Notes: generated from the letters alone by a model not told the origin. 64,000 nt of DNA from Spongospora subterranea f. sp. subterranea (GCA_049724395.1 JAUGWO010000023.1:248001-312000), one strand, 5' to 3'. Numbered from the stretch's first letter, positions 20,786-32,091 are shown. A program made the numbers and translations.

Positions 20786-22372
20786 ATGGCGACACACAAA
20801 ATGAGATGCAGAAGTCATATGGGGTCGAAATCGGCGCGATCTGAGCGATATTGTCATAGCGCTAGAATTCGGGCCAGCATTCATGGTCAGATCAACGATT
20901 TATCGATGCGGTGGAAACAAGGCAGGTTCTCCTTAACCCCGGCATCGTCAACTATTGATCGAAGGGCAACGACATCATCTCACGCAAAACGAAGGCGAAC
21001 AACGACCACCACACCCTGGGGTCGAGAAACTTCGCGACCGGTTCCTGTTGTTATGATCAAAAACATTTCTTCAACAAGCACTACAGAATCAGGTCTGCCA
21101 CCATTACCGCAGCCGACCAAACCCTTTTGCCAGACAACAGCGAAATTGGCATTCCGCAAAGCGTGCAGGTGAGCGGATTGACCACGAGGCAACATTCCAT
21201 TGTTTTGTCTCATCATTTCAACAGGAATCTGGGCATCCGAACCAGCCTTTTGGTAGAATCGAGGGCGAATCGCAGTTGGAACACCGAAGAAACCATCGAG
21301 AAACACGAGGCAATACAGACTGCAATGAACCGCACCAAGGTAATTTCAACGTAATCCAGAGAAATGATGGGATTCAGAGCCAAACAAACAGCAATGGCGG
21401 GCAGGAGTAAGCGGATGGATCACCGCGCGGAAACCATCAAACCAACATGAACTATCTTCGCTGCAAAGATTTGAGGCGCTGGCATTATTTTCACATTTTG
21501 ACGTTGACGGATCTGGACTACTCGATTCTCGCGAAATCACTGCCGCCTTCAATCTAGTTGGAATACCATTATCGAAAAAATCGTTGGTCCGGTTATTATA
21601 TGGATTGGGCAAGACATGGTATGATCTTCTTGATTTCAATTCATTCTGCAGGTACGTTTGTGGCAGTAAAGTTTACGAACACAATTTTTTAAATGAACCA
21701 TGTCCATGTCTATCTCGTTATAGGTTATTGAACTGCGACGCTATTACCGAGAAGGTTGCCGGCAGCAAATCCGGGCGGTTAGCAATGACGCCGCAGCAGA
21801 CTTCCAAACCGATACCAAACGTCGAGATTCAAGAGAATTTAGAGAAGGAAAAGAAGCGCCATCAATGGCGACAGCGGCAGAAATACCACGAGCTGTTCAG
21901 AATGGTTGACCGTGATGCTGGTGGCACAATAACCGCTAATGAAATTCGCGAAGCGTTCCGCTTCATCGGGTCGCGAGTCACCGACGACTTGGTGGAAAGC
22001 ATGTTTCAGAAAGTAAGCAAGACCATAGATGATCAGATCAACATCGACGAATTTGCTAGAATGATGCAGGTTTGTGCAGCTTCACTGCGTGAAAACAAAA
22101 CTTGATTGAGGATGTGGCTTTAGGTCGCGGATTCAACAGAACAGGAGGTTAAACGTGTCACCGAGAAGGTGGCCGATGATCATGCGATGCGTCAAGCCGA
22201 AGACGAGCGGATAAAACACGCAGCGATACGTTTACCGTTCAGCAAAATTTGTATGTCGCTGAAACGTCGTACAATGTTGGAGGATACGATAGCGGCGGCA
22301 AGCCTGATTACTGACTGTCATCAACTCTTTGAGATAGCCGAATATAGTAAAGCATTGGCAACTTGCCGCTAA
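20786..22372 (+). CDS. EF-hand calcium-binding protein
   Basis: Multi-exon gene. N-terminal basic, low-complexity region to about 21171 is joined across an intron to NLGIRTSLLVESR, then QQWRAGVSGWITARKPS, and then EF-hands: FSHFDVDGSGLLDSREI (full DxDxSG loop, about 21498) and MVDRDAGGTITANEI (about 21902), each followed by a degenerate partner (KTWYDLLDF and SKTIDDQINIDEF). The tail from 22124 (VADSTEQEVKRVTEK) is helical and ends at 22372. Introns at about 21172-21224, 21342-21380, 21651-21720 and 22069-22123. It resembles calmodulin-superfamily proteins with paired EF-hands, but I cannot name the family. The start is uncertain: the Met at 20786 is the first in frame. Confidence 0.65.
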
Positions 22373-22567
22373 CGTCTTCCTTGAAACGTACAAACCAATA
22401 ACTTATGGAAAACGCCAAAAGGGGAAGATCTAATTTTTGCTAAGCAAAAACATTGGAGGCTACTGGTGTTTGAGACTTGAAGTACACACAAGTGTTCGGC
22501 CAAATATTTATCGATCTGACAAGCATTAGTTGGCAAGATTGATGGAAAACCCTATGAGCCGTTCCAA

Positions 22568-23200
22568 ATGAGTCACGACACAAAGTCCTTCCGGGTCTGG
22601 TCCAGCCATCCACGAATGACCCAACAAGTTCAAACGCTGAAAATGAAGTCTAATCCATCGGCTAATAGTGGCAAAGCTTCTGGCTCGCTAGCAGAAAAAC
22701 GAGATTTGAGACCTGAAGCTACAAATCGTTTATCCTATAGTATTGCTGAAGATTCAGAACTCGAAGTGGAGGCTCGCCCAAAATCAAAACTTGCTGGCGC
22801 AGTCGAAGAACAGCATCGAATATTAACCGAGAAAATAACAGGCGCCGTTCGGCAAGGAAATGAAGCCGTTGTTCAAGCCGGGCAGGTCGTATCTGACATT
22901 GGCAGGAAAACGGATGAAGTAGTAAAGCAAATCGAGAGCGAGGCGAAAGACATGAAGTTAGTTTTACAGAAAGTGATTGACGACGTTAAGTTCATTGTTA
23001 GCGAAGAAGGAATCGTTGGGCAATCGGTCAACCAGGTTACTGTATTAGCTAGTTCTGCTCAAGACGTTATCATGTCAAACCTTCCCGACATGGACGATGA
23101 AACAGCTCAAAACGTTCGTCGCTGGTCGATGATGGCCAGCATTGGTGTCATAATCGCCGTCGCTGTAGGAATTACTGTTAATGTGATGAGGCGGCCCTGA
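22568..23200 (+). CDS. Tail-anchored helical membrane protein
   Basis: A 210-residue single-exon protein of unknown family. Residues 1-60 are polar. Residues 70-140 form a long amphipathic helix (EEQHRILTEKITGAV, then DIGRKTDEVVKQIESEAKDM). Residues about 188-206 are a single membrane helix (MMASIGVIIAVAVGITV) a few residues from the C-terminal MRRP. The shape is that of a tail-anchored protein and resembles a SNARE, but no SNARE zero-layer pattern is evident and I do not call it one. Membrane location is inferred from the helix. Confidence 0.6.
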   Translation: MSHDTKSFRVWSSHPRMTQQVQTLKMKSNPSANSGKASGSLAEKRDLRPEATNRLSYSIAEDSELEVEARPKSKLAGAVEEQHRILTEKITGAVRQGNEAVVQAGQVVSDIGRKTDEVVKQIESEAKDMKLVLQKVIDDVKFIVSEEGIVGQSVNQVTVLASSAQDVIMSNLPDMDDETAQNVRRWSMMASIGVIIAVAVGITVNVMRRP

Positions 23201-23293
23201 AAAAATACAGTACGATTACGACACCGTAAATGGCAGATTTCAATTAACTGTACTTGTATCAAGGATACATATACAACATGATTCATTTTTTGA

Positions 23294-23810
23294 TTAACGC
23301 CCCCTTCGCAAGTCTGTCAACTTAGTTACAATTGTATGAGCCGATATAGGGACAATTATGAACGTGAGGACAATCAATGCTGCGGTGGAGAAGGGTGTAA
23401 AATAGGTTGAACGAGATGACGGTATGATTACGGCAGCAACAGCCAAGCTATTTGCTGCGATCAGAATAAGCGCCAACACAACCGGAGCTATAGAATCGGC
23501 TGAACCTTGATCTGCTACTGCATATCTTGAGGTGGACGAACCAACACTACAAATACAGATTAGAAAAAATAGATAGAAACTTACAGAATTAAAACAACCT
23601 GCAATGCAGTGTCTCTCCATTCATGATATTATACTGTTCAATGCTATGATTATCAATTAAACGAATCCCTCGTCTGATCAAGATAACGCGCCTTCCCGCT
23701 GCCAGCTCCTCAGCGAACCCAGCGGTCTTGATGTCGAAAATGGTACCAGAGGCGGGAACCGAGAGCATCAGTGGCGCCCTGCCAACGCAAAGGACCCTGA
23801 GCGAGATCAT
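23294..23810 (-). CDS. TMUB-like transmembrane ubiquitin-like protein
   Basis: Exon 1 (23810 to about 23604) is a ubiquitin-like fold: MISLRVLCVGRAPLML, then VILIRRGIRLIDNHSIEQYN and GETLHC, which is the TMUB1/2 pattern of a UBL domain ending in HC. An intron of about 50 bp (GTTGTTTTAATTC to TTTGTAG) leads to exon 2 (about 23550-23294) with SSTSRYAVADQ and two hydrophobic helices (VVLALILIAANSLAVAAV and AALIVLTFIIVPISA). TMUB proteins act at the ER membrane in degradation of misfolded proteins; that role here is inferred. The two membrane helices in place of three, and the short linker, differ from the animal proteins. Confidence 0.6.
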
Positions 23811-23980
23811 GTTATGAAATTCTAGCAGAGATATCTAATGGACCATCTGGTGATCTGGAACCAATTACCAATATCATTCGAGATCAGTAGGGCTGGAGGC
23901 TGCGCTGATTACGCTCTATCGCATTATTCGCACAGTGTGATGACTGAGGGTTCCGCTGTTCCGAAACGACTGCACCATTT

Positions 23981-26298
23981 TTGGGGAATCGTAAACCCGG
24001 TAACGATTTCTGTCTGAGGTCAACGATCCGGTATCGTATAAGGAGTATTGTTATAACTCTGGTCATGCAGATAGAGCGCAATGATGAAGGATCACTGTTT
24101 TTGAAAATAGCTTCTATTAACATCTTGATTGGATCATCCACCAAGGATGTGGATGTGTCCGCGCTCGACGTTGTCCTCATATCCAATGCAGAGGCAGCCC
24201 AGAATCTTCCGACTCTGCTCCAGTATAGTCGCTTTATGGGCCGTGCTTTTACTTCCGAACCTGTCGCACATACTGCCAGGTACTGCGTTTGTGCAAAGTA
24301 CGATGTCGAAGGTCGTTGGCTGATACTTGGAGGGCAGATTGATTCTTGAGGAATTGGCAACTTTATCTCCATCCTGTCCTTTTACTTGTCATGATGTGGA
24401 TGCATGCTTGTCGGAACTGCATTTGCTTTCTTACAAGCAAACGGTGGTTATAAACCCCATACTCCAGCTATATCCTGTACCGTCAGGTAGCTTATCTCAT
24501 TTCGATTGTCAGATGGACTGTGTATTGCCTCAGGATTTTCCGTCGGTTCATGTAACTGGATACTTCAGACACCGTACGAAGTAATCGGTGTTATCATGGA
24601 ATCATCCTTGAATGTTCGACGACATCCCATTCCACTCGTAACGTACACATGATGATGTTCTCAGAAGATTAATTTGGATTGTTGTTGCTAGGATTCCGTT
24701 GCTCTACATGCGTGTGATATTATTGTGGTTGGTCCATGCTTGCGCATTCACTCCAGTTCCGAGGCATCTTCTGCCCTTCCTATCGTTTGCGCCGCTGTTG
24801 AATCCACTCTCAAACAGGTTCTGCGACACAGTTGTTTCTACGTCCCTTGTCAATACTCTTATAGTCAGGCAATGTACTTATCCCAGTGTCGCCCTGCTTC
24901 TTTTTTTGTGATCTTCTTGAATATTTGCATTCTTACCTTACCAGTAAATCTCTTGGACACGTCAATATGTATTTTATATCTCCAGTTGGTAAAGCGTTGG
25001 CCTCCTATTTGGTACGCTCAATTCGGCTGCCACTATCTGGGGTTTCTCATGATCCGTATGTATCAGAGCGTTTCCGGTGAGTGGATTAATGCTTCTAAAC
25101 GATCTCCACTGTTTGAAGGCAAAGCACCTCTTGGTCTGGAAGATCTCATAAACAAGCAGCGATTACATGTACAGACATATAATTACACTTTGCTCTTACT
25201 GATATCGATGCAAAGATTTTTTCTGATGCTACTGACAAATCCAACTTTCCCAGTACTTTTCAGCAGTCAGCTATCGTATTCTCAGGTATTATCCTATCAT
25301 TATTACATTCTTCCAATGCAAATGAGTTTACGTTTAGGTTTAAAGTCGCTAGATGCAGGAGACATAACATTGTTTGTCAAAATGTTTGGCAACGACAACC
25401 GGTGTAGTCTGATTAATACTGACCCCTCGTCTGTATTTTTACCGATGCCAGGTTCCGTCTCAACGATGAAGGTACTCTTTAGCTGTTGCGTCTGTTTCTC
25501 GCCATTGAGGCTGGTCTCAAAGGTTATTCAATGTCCGGTTGATGTTCGACTCTCTGTCGATGATCTGTGTAAACTTGTACATCAGTCAATGAGGTGTAAA
25601 CACCTTGTGTGTCCTTCAGAATATTCTATTTCATCTCAGGCAACGTCAATTGCGATTTCAACATTTGATATGATTCAGGTGAGTTTTATCTGTATGCTTT
25701 ACAGAGATTTTTTGTTCACTTGTGCGAAAGCCTGTAACAATTAGCCTTAAACTCGATTATCAACCAGCCTTTTTAGAAGGAGAATATGCTCAAACACTGA
25801 AGTTTGTAAACGTAAGTAGGGTTTTTCGGTTGTGCTACTTGATGATATCATATTGCAGAGCCGAGCGCCAGTTAGTGGTATGCTGTCGTGGCATGAAGGT
25901 CGGGCCAAGCTGACCGCTGATTCTCGAGTTGCTGATGGCGGTTATCGAAATCTATGCGGTACATGATTTTTTTCTGCATAGCTGTTTTTCAATAACACTT
26001 CTAAGGTCCACTGACAATCTCAAGTTTGATAACAGCCTTGCATCGGCAAGGGTTTGAAGACGCAGTTGTGGTTTCTATGGACCCCTCAGATCTCAGCGTT
26101 GAAGAAGCCCTTTCCGTTGATATTCAGATTCCGTCGCTGCAAACCCATGTAATGCCTCTCCAAATTCTGGTTCTCTGTTTTGTGATTCAATCGTTTCAGA
26201 TTCAGTTTTTTACCAACAAAACTATAATCCACTGTCAAGATAATTTGGGACGTTTAGCGATAGCTGAAATTGTTCGAGGCTGTCTAAGCTCAATATAA
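23981..26298 (+). CDS. INTS9: Integrator complex subunit 9 homologue (INTS9)
   Basis: Metallo-beta-lactamase/beta-CASP-fold scaffold partner of INTS11 in the Integrator complex, which cuts nascent snRNA and paused mRNA. About nine small exons reproduce INTS9 in order: VSALDVVLISNAEAAQNLP, RLILEELATL, FTCHDVDACLSEL, NWILQTPYEVIGV, GNVLIPVSP, FFCDLLEYLHSYL, MYFISPVGKALAS, IFSDATDKSNFPS, LDAGDITLFVKMFG, IQCPVDVRLSVDDLCKLV, HLVCPSEY, and the C-terminal domain ending TNKTIIHCQDN and IVRGCLSSI. As in known INTS9, the metal-binding histidines of active nucleases are not seen. The first 60-odd residues of the family are missing or in unrecognised exons, so the start is uncertain. Confidence 0.82.
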
Positions 26299-26373
26299 TT
26301 CATATCTACAGTAACAAACGTTGGCATGTGTTTATTTTCAACAAAGGTGAACCTGCCGCACACCCTTTTGCCA

Positions 26374-27090
26374 TCATTGAAACACAATGGCGATTGCTGC
26401 CAAGACCAACGCAACGTAAGAGCTTACAGTACTGGCTGACGATTTTGTTGGAGCTGTCGTGGCGACGGTGGTTGCCTTCTTCGTCGTCTTCTTAGAGGTT
26501 GTTTGTTTCGCAGTCCCTGTCGGTGGAAGAGTTTGAGCTTCAAAAAGGTTGGTCTTAACCGCCCCGAATTGCCCATCTGGGTGAATGTTGTAGTCGATCT
26601 TTCCTCCATCTATGAATGTCGGTACATCGGATCCGTATGCCCAGGCGACGTATATGTCTTTTTTTTCAATAACAACATCTCGCGTCCCATCCTTGGTGTC
26701 TAAGGCTCGGCGGAATTTGTACCAAATTCCGTTGTCAATGAGTCCTCCGTCTAATAAGTTCAGGTTGTCGACGCCGCCGAGTGTTGTATCAAGTTCCGGT
26801 TGGCGGTGATTATTCGAGAACTGATCATAGAGAAATAATGTGTTATTTGTCAAAAACCCAACCATTACGTCACTGTTCTTGTGTCCCGATGGGCCATCAT
26901 AGGATAGCCCCAATCCAACCCATCCTGTTGTCTTTGCCCAGACCGTGAAGTCGATTGTGGCGTTTGCCGTATTCACTTCCCACATTACGTGCCATTCCTT
27001 GTTCGGGCTGGCCAACGTTCCATTGATTGCCTGTCCATAGTTTGCAGAGAGTGCCAAGACCAATATTATCGCTAAACACTGTGTTTTCAT
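26374..27090 (-). CDS. Secreted DOMON-domain protein, probably GPI-anchored
   Basis: Single exon. Signal peptide MKTQCLAIILVLALSANYG from the Met at 27090 (an upstream Met at 27117 would spoil it). The DOMON domain follows, about residues 25-175: WEVNTANATIDFTVWAKTTG, WVGLGLSYDG, HKNSDVMVGF, and later IYVAWAYGSDVP. DOMON domains bind heme or sugar on extracellular proteins. A Thr/Lys-rich linker (TTSKKTTKKATTVATT) leads to a hydrophobic C-terminus (SYVALVLAAIAIVFQ) preceded by small residues, the pattern of a GPI-anchor signal. Ligand unknown. Confidence 0.8.
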   Translation of the reverse strand: MKTQCLAIILVLALSANYGQAINGTLASPNKEWHVMWEVNTANATIDFTVWAKTTGWVGLGLSYDGPSGHKNSDVMVGFLTNNTLFLYDQFSNNHRQPELDTTLGGVDNLNLLDGGLIDNGIWYKFRRALDTKDGTRDVVIEKKDIYVAWAYGSDVPTFIDGGKIDYNIHPDGQFGAVKTNLFEAQTLPPTGTAKQTTSKKTTKKATTVATTAPTKSSASTVSSYVALVLAAIAIVFQ

Positions 27091-27117
27091 CATTATCAAA
27101 CGTGTTCGAAATGACAA

Positions 27118-27710
27118 TGGGGCTCTTAAGCTCGGTGCAGCAGTTGACCAGAAAGGCTACACGAATCTCGACTACATTTTGAGCAAGTTTCTTCTCTGGA
27201 ATTTACTGGATAAAACATTATGCACATCTGGAATGTTTATCGCGATAGTTTATCTAAAGATCCGGACAAAGTTTTGAACACATTTTTCCAGATACGGTGT
27301 CATGTTAGCGACGTCACCTATCAAAACTTAAATTGTTATGTCGAAGCCACAGCGAATAACAGATCTGAATTGATATAAATTGTCAACCCTTTATAGTGAG
27401 TCGGCTCAAACGAGCAAATGCTGGACTGAGTGGCTGGTCAACGTCACGCTCATTTCCGAGGTCCCATAATTGTAAGTCATTCCCGTCGCCGTATTTATAG
27501 GCATCCATGGCGTGGATAGTGATCAGTGTTATGGACCTTCTTGGCTCATATAAAACATGATGAAGGCGTGCTCATATTCAACCATGATGCCAACGCGGAC
27601 CTCCCTGGTGCTTGCACCAACCTTGTTAATGAACCGCATTCGCTCTCTCTGACTTCACTCAAATCTTTCAATCAAAACCAATGCTTGGCATGCTGATCGT
27701 TCCAACTGTT
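27118..27710. other. Intergenic with a possible WD40-like exon pair
   Basis: On the minus strand near 27665-27570 an open stretch reads RMRFINKVGASTREV with GIMVEYEHAFIMFYM, followed near 27515-27385 by KYGDGNDLQLWDLGN and a stop. LQLWDLGN looks like the end of a WD40 repeat. A related phrase (YPQLWDLCGESD) occurs on the minus strand near 34945. Neither could be assembled into a gene. Confidence 0.3.
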
Positions 27711-28871
27711 TTATTTACGGTGGTTTCTTATGGAATAGTATGTGTTTAAGACTGTGGAATACTCCAACCTCCATGCTCTTAGCCTTAAGGACGCGCCATG
27801 AGTGATGCAGTATATAATGCCTGACAACTTGTTTGGTTGCATCACCAGACACTGCAATGCAGTTTCACCTGAACAGGATTTGGCGTCGATGGTGGCGCCA
27901 GCTTCAAGCATAATATCGGTCAATTTCGTATGACCATTAAGGGTCATCATAAAAGCGTGATGTATCACATCCGGTTTACGCCTATTTATTGATCCATAAT
28001 CCGACAGAATATGAAACCATCTGTCATTACGTTCAGCGAAAGCGCCAGAATGAATACATACCAGTGGGATGCTGTCAATATCGAACCCAAATTCGACCAA
28101 GGACTGAATCTGTGATTCAAAGGACGGGGTCATTTTTGCAAAAATAAAAAAGTTGGTGGAATCAATATGAAGAGCGATATCGACGGCACTAATAACAGCG
28201 TCGGTGAAATCGTACTTGATAAGCACACGATGCACAGCATTCCGATGATAACTTGGGCGGTTGATAGGAAATTCCAGCAAGAACTCACGATGTTCAAATT
28301 GGCAATGCCGGCGCAGCCAGACGAGAACACTCCGGGCTCGATTTTGGGTCAGGAAGTGTTCCATGGGACGAAGCATCCGAATACAAACGCCGAAGATGAG
28401 ACCGACATGCCATTTCCATCGTAAGAAAATCGTCTCAAGAAACAGTTCCAAATCCAGTCTCAGGGCGAATATAATTATTCTTCGGAACCAGGGCAATATA
28501 CGAAATGGACGAGAGACGGTTTGCCATGGACCTGAGACGAACTGTGGGTTGCATTTTAGGGCGCGGCAGGAAAAGGTGAACCTCGACGCATGGCGCAGAA
28601 ACATGTGAGCAGAGAACTGAAAAAAGTGTACTTGCGAACAATAAAGGCGAACAAGAGGATAAGTCTCCTGGGAAATTTGCACCTCCATGACCTCAATAGT
28701 CTCGAAATCTAAATAAGCCATAATAGAGAAAATTGTGCACTGGTGAGTGAACAATGAGAGCAGGCCCGGATGGAGTCCAGGCGAATACATGCATAATCCC
28801 CAGAAAGGGAAATGAAGAACCCATTGCCGGAACCGGAGAAGATTCCTCCGACGGCATGTTCCGATCACCAC
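27711..28871 (-). CDS. Ankyrin-repeat protein
   Basis: Long single open frame of 386 codons. The C-terminal third carries ankyrin-like repeats: LNGHTKLTDIMLEAGATID with CSGETALQCLV, preceded by weaker copies (IQSLVEFGFDIDSIPLV, RWFHILSDYGS). The middle is rich in Phe, Arg and Trp and gives no family signal. A likely start is the internal Met at 28721 (MAYLDFETIEVMEV), since the first 50 residues are unusual (Cys/Leu/Phe-rich). Ankyrin repeats bind proteins, so a scaffold role is inferred. Confidence 0.6.
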   Translation of the reverse strand: MVIGTCRRRNLLRFRQWVLHFPFWGLCMYSPGLHPGLLSLFTHQCTIFSIMAYLDFETIEVMEVQISQETYPLVRLYCSQVHFFQFSAHMFLRHASRFTFSCRALKCNPQFVSGPWQTVSRPFRILPWFRRIIIFALRLDLELFLETIFLRWKWHVGLIFGVCIRMLRPMEHFLTQNRARSVLVWLRRHCQFEHREFLLEFPINRPSYHRNAVHRVLIKYDFTDAVISAVDIALHIDSTNFFIFAKMTPSFESQIQSLVEFGFDIDSIPLVCIHSGAFAERNDRWFHILSDYGSINRRKPDVIHHAFMMTLNGHTKLTDIMLEAGATIDAKSCSGETALQCLVMQPNKLSGIIYCITHGASLRLRAWRLEYSTVLNTYYSIRNHRK

Positions 28872-29418
28872 GACGCCATGGCCTTACCTTCGCAAATTGG
28901 CTTTGAAATTGCCACGCTCAAAAGTACTGGCCGTTCCACCCAATGAATTCCAACAACCAATCTTAATTCGATAATGAAGGTATTCTGAACCTCAGAATCT
29001 TAAATATGAGAATTGCAAGTCACGCCGGGTCCATAGATTGCCAACTTCGGGGACCATGCCACCATGCCACCACATACTGCTGGCAGAAACACCCGTCATG
29101 GCGCAAGTTGCTGAGCTGTCAGCGCCCAATACATGTTATCACCTAATTCGCTTGCCCTTCAACAGTATCCGGATCCGTTTAAACGTTTTATCCTAATAAC
29201 CATAATGAACTGGGTTCTGCCAACCGTGCGCTCCTCTCATTGAAATTTTGAAAACCCGCAAAAATGTCATTATATTTCTCTGATGTGAACAATCTCTGAC
29301 GCGCAACTCAGTACAATCAACTACGATCTGAACGGGCCGAAACCAACTTGCACCCGATGAGTACATGTAGAGGGACACCGCGTTCAATCTTCTGGCGGTA
29401 TTGGATTTACACAATGAT
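28872..29418. other. Intergenic
   Basis: About 550 bp between the ankyrin gene and KICS2. A minus-strand frame at 29597-29193 is open but mostly overlaps KICS2 coding sequence in a different frame and then continues without features. No repeat or RNA was seen. Confidence 0.3.
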
Positions 29419-30771
29419 TTAGTAGGGTGAAGGCGGTGGAATATCGCGAAAGGGACGAGCAAGGGAGTTTGCCGTTTGAACCAGCTGCGCAGCCGCTTGA
29501 TTCGACTGAGGATTACTGGCAATGATGACCAAGAACATCCTGACATCGACCTGGATAAATACATAAGATATACCTGATGAATTGTCTCTATGAACAACGG
29601 GACCCCCGAACAATCTGAGGGGACTGCTGTGATCCATTAACAAACTGACAATATTTGCCATATGCATTTGCAAGTTAAACCCGGCCTGCGTTTACAAATC
29701 AATAACGTTCCGGATGCGCTCGGTAAATCGTCAGACCGTGCAACTGAACGAATAGACGCAAGGCCAGAAACCCAGCCCGCTGACGGTGCTGGCATCTTCT
29801 GGGAACTGATATCCTGATATCATTGTAGGAGGTGAAGATAGCTCAGATCCATTGTATATCAAACAGGCGCATGCGGCTCCTGCTTTAGTGATGCCGCTCC
29901 CAATCCTTTAACATAGCAAATCTCTGAAATTTCGATTGAACCTGGGGTTTGTCATCATACTGGGAAATCAAATTGATGTCACACTTCTTCAGCAAATTAG
30001 CAAGTGGTGGTGGACTACGATATGACCGCTTGAGTATATCGTGAAAGTAAACGTTGACACGAGCGAACAGCGTGGAGAAAAAAGTTTGAAACCATGTGAC
30101 TGAGGAAAACCCACGAAGCGAGGGATGCTTCTTGGCTCGGGTCAACTCCGTCTTTGCCTCATATAGGCTGACAATGCAGTTCACAAACTGCATCGATTGA
30201 ATGGCAACCTGTACCTAAAAACAACAATGAGTAAAGCTACATTATGTCAACGTGAAACACACCTCTATCAAATTGACGAGAAGAGTCATTTCCAAATGGG
30301 TTTGTTCTAGGAGTTTTTCGCAGTCTAAGATAGGAGCTGGCAAATTCTCGATAGACAATGCCAGCACGGCCAGAATACTGTCAAGTTCGGGACGAGAAGC
30401 AGCGCTATTGGCCAATAGACGATACACGCCGACCATGATCAAACGGGATTCCAGGAGTCTTTGTTGAAATTCTAGGGCCAAGGCTGCATCGCCAACGCAA
30501 ACCAGCATGCCTAAATAATCCATGAAATTTTAGGATTTTATTGCGATTATTGAAAATGAAAGCAACTTAGTTGTGTCCTAATATCGTCGATTACGGATTC
30601 GAATGGGCGAACAGTCCGTCCGCGATCTGGAGACATGAATGCCATTCTGCGATATGTGTACTCGCAATCACGCAGGTCTTTTGCTATTTCCGGTGATAGT
30701 GCCGCTGTCGAGATAACCGGGCGTAAGTCTGATGCCACAATCGCATGCAACCCTGTCATGGCGATACACAA
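29419..30771 (-). CDS. KICS2: KICSTOR subunit 2 homologue (KICS2/C12orf66)
   Basis: Homologue of a subunit of KICSTOR, which tethers GATOR1 to lysosomes and lets mTORC1 sense nutrients. Exons: 30771-30547 (RDCEYTYRRMAFMSPDRG, DDIRTQL), 30523-30242 (MDYLGMLVCVGDAALALEF, LLESRLIMVGVYRLL), 30193-29885 (LYEAKTELTRAKKHPSL, NVYFHDILKRSY and NLLKKCDINLISQYDDKPQ, matching the family's FYFHEALSR and IRKYDAANVSLI), and about 29700-29419 (ANIVSLLMDHSSPLRLF, ISYVFIQVDVRMFLVI). Intron sizes are about 25-180 bp and the exon edges are approximate. The first Met at 30771 is taken as the start. Assignment rests on several gapless-looking blocks. Confidence 0.7.
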
Positions 30772-30879
30772 CTACCAGACCGTCATCGTGATCAGCACAT
30801 GTCGGCAATGACGACAGTGGGAGGTGACGGTGGGCGGCCTATCCTCTACCGCGGACTCTCGCACAATAGGGTACACTAA

Positions 30880-30965
30880 GTGCATCCCCACCCCAGACCC
30901 CACGGATTAAGTCCGGAGGCTAACGCTAGATCCAGTCGGGCCCGGCCTGACTACCTGGCGGGCTT
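30880..30965 (+). ncRNA. Possible 5S rRNA-like relic
   Basis: The stretch CACCCCAGACC..., CGGATTAAGTCCGGAGGCTAA, GTCGGGCCCGGCCTGACTAC and CTGGCGGGC resembles in order the central part of 5S rRNA (CACCCGATC, CGGAAGTTAAGC, GTCGGGCC, GGTTAGTACCTGGATGGG). Several bases differ and insertions are present, and neither 5S end is clear. It may be a degenerate 5S copy or a SINE head. It lies in an otherwise gene-free stretch upstream of tandem repeats. Confidence 0.25.
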
Positions 30966-31042
30966 TTTCCCTCGCTCAGATGGCTGTACGGGAAAGGGTT
31001 TTGATTCTAATCGCATATTGTTCTTCACTTTGACTCCTCTAT

Positions 31043-31402
31043 AGCGTTTCATCAGTAATCGCTGTTTCTTCACCGGTTGTCGGATGTATCAGACAGCGCC
31101 CCTGTTAATACGATGTATTCTATTAGCTTTGGTGTCATAATCGTTTATTAATACTTGTAATTAGTGGTTGTTCATCGCAAATTCGCCGTCCGGTGATTGA
31201 AGATAATGACGGCTCTGTTATGGCGAGTATACCAGTTGCGTTTGGTGTCATGATGGTTTATCAATACTTGTAATCAGTGGTTGTAATCGCAAATTCGCGC
31301 GTCCGGTGATGTTTATCCAGGCAATAATGCCTCTGTTGATGCGAGGTATACCAATAGCTTTTGGCGTCATAATCGTTTATCAATACTTGTAATCAGTAAT
31401 TG
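31043..31402 (+). repeat. Tandem repeat, about 113-119-bp unit, three copies
   Basis: Landmark phrase GGTGTCATAATCGTTTA occurs at 31131, as GGTGTCATGATGGTTTA at 31244, and as GGCGTCATAATCGTTTA at 31363. It is followed each time by CAATACTTGTAATCAGT-like sequence and a GTCCGGTGAT motif. Copies differ at several sites. The repeat has no coding potential. The flanks 30966-31042 and 31403-32091 hold nothing I recognise. Confidence 0.8.
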
Positions 31403-32091
31403 TTACGTCCCAGACGTCTTTTTCCAAAGCGTCAAAATCGAACTCACAGCGAGTGCATTGAAATATCAAAGTACACAAGTCATTTTATTTTTAAACGATG
31501 GATGAACAAAATTATAAATACATGATGTTAAAATAAGTGTTTCATTCATCTATTTTGCGTGCGTTGAAAGAATATCGTTTACATAATACATGTTCGAGCA
31601 AGTTTAATACAAATGCTGATATCCTCCATTTGAACATGAAATGAAATAGAGTAGTTTGCGATGGAGTCTTTCCGAAGCACTCACAGTGCTTTTGATGTTG
31701 ACGCTTTCGAAAAGACATCTCGGCATATCATAGTTAACCAGTTTCCAAGAGATCCGATACCAGTATACTGAAGGTCTATGGAGCGCACGGTGCACGGTCC
31801 ACTGGCGCACTTATATTTGGGTACGCGTGGACAAAAGAACCTTCCGCCCGCACTGTGCAATATAGTTTATACTGTAGTTTCGCAATACCCTACTGGAAGC
31901 TGCGGTCAATTGTGAAACTAGGGTTTTCCCACTCGACATACCAATGGTTTAAAGGATTTTATATTATTTCATAACGATTCGACTGACTCAGTATCGCCAT
32001 ATAATACATTTGGCGCGACGGTCAAGACAAATACTGACACGGAGGGATACGCCCCCTTACTGCTGAAAATTATTCGCTTTTTTCCAAAACG
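31403..32091. other. Intergenic
   Basis: About 690 bp of AT-leaning DNA between the tandem repeats and fold-back E. One open minus-strand frame (31810-31604) shows no similarity. No gene seen. Confidence 0.35.

Noticed and set aside
22568-23200. Reading the tail-anchored protein as a SNARE
   Set aside because: It has a helix and a C-terminal membrane anchor but no visible zero-layer Gln or Arg flanked by regular heptads.
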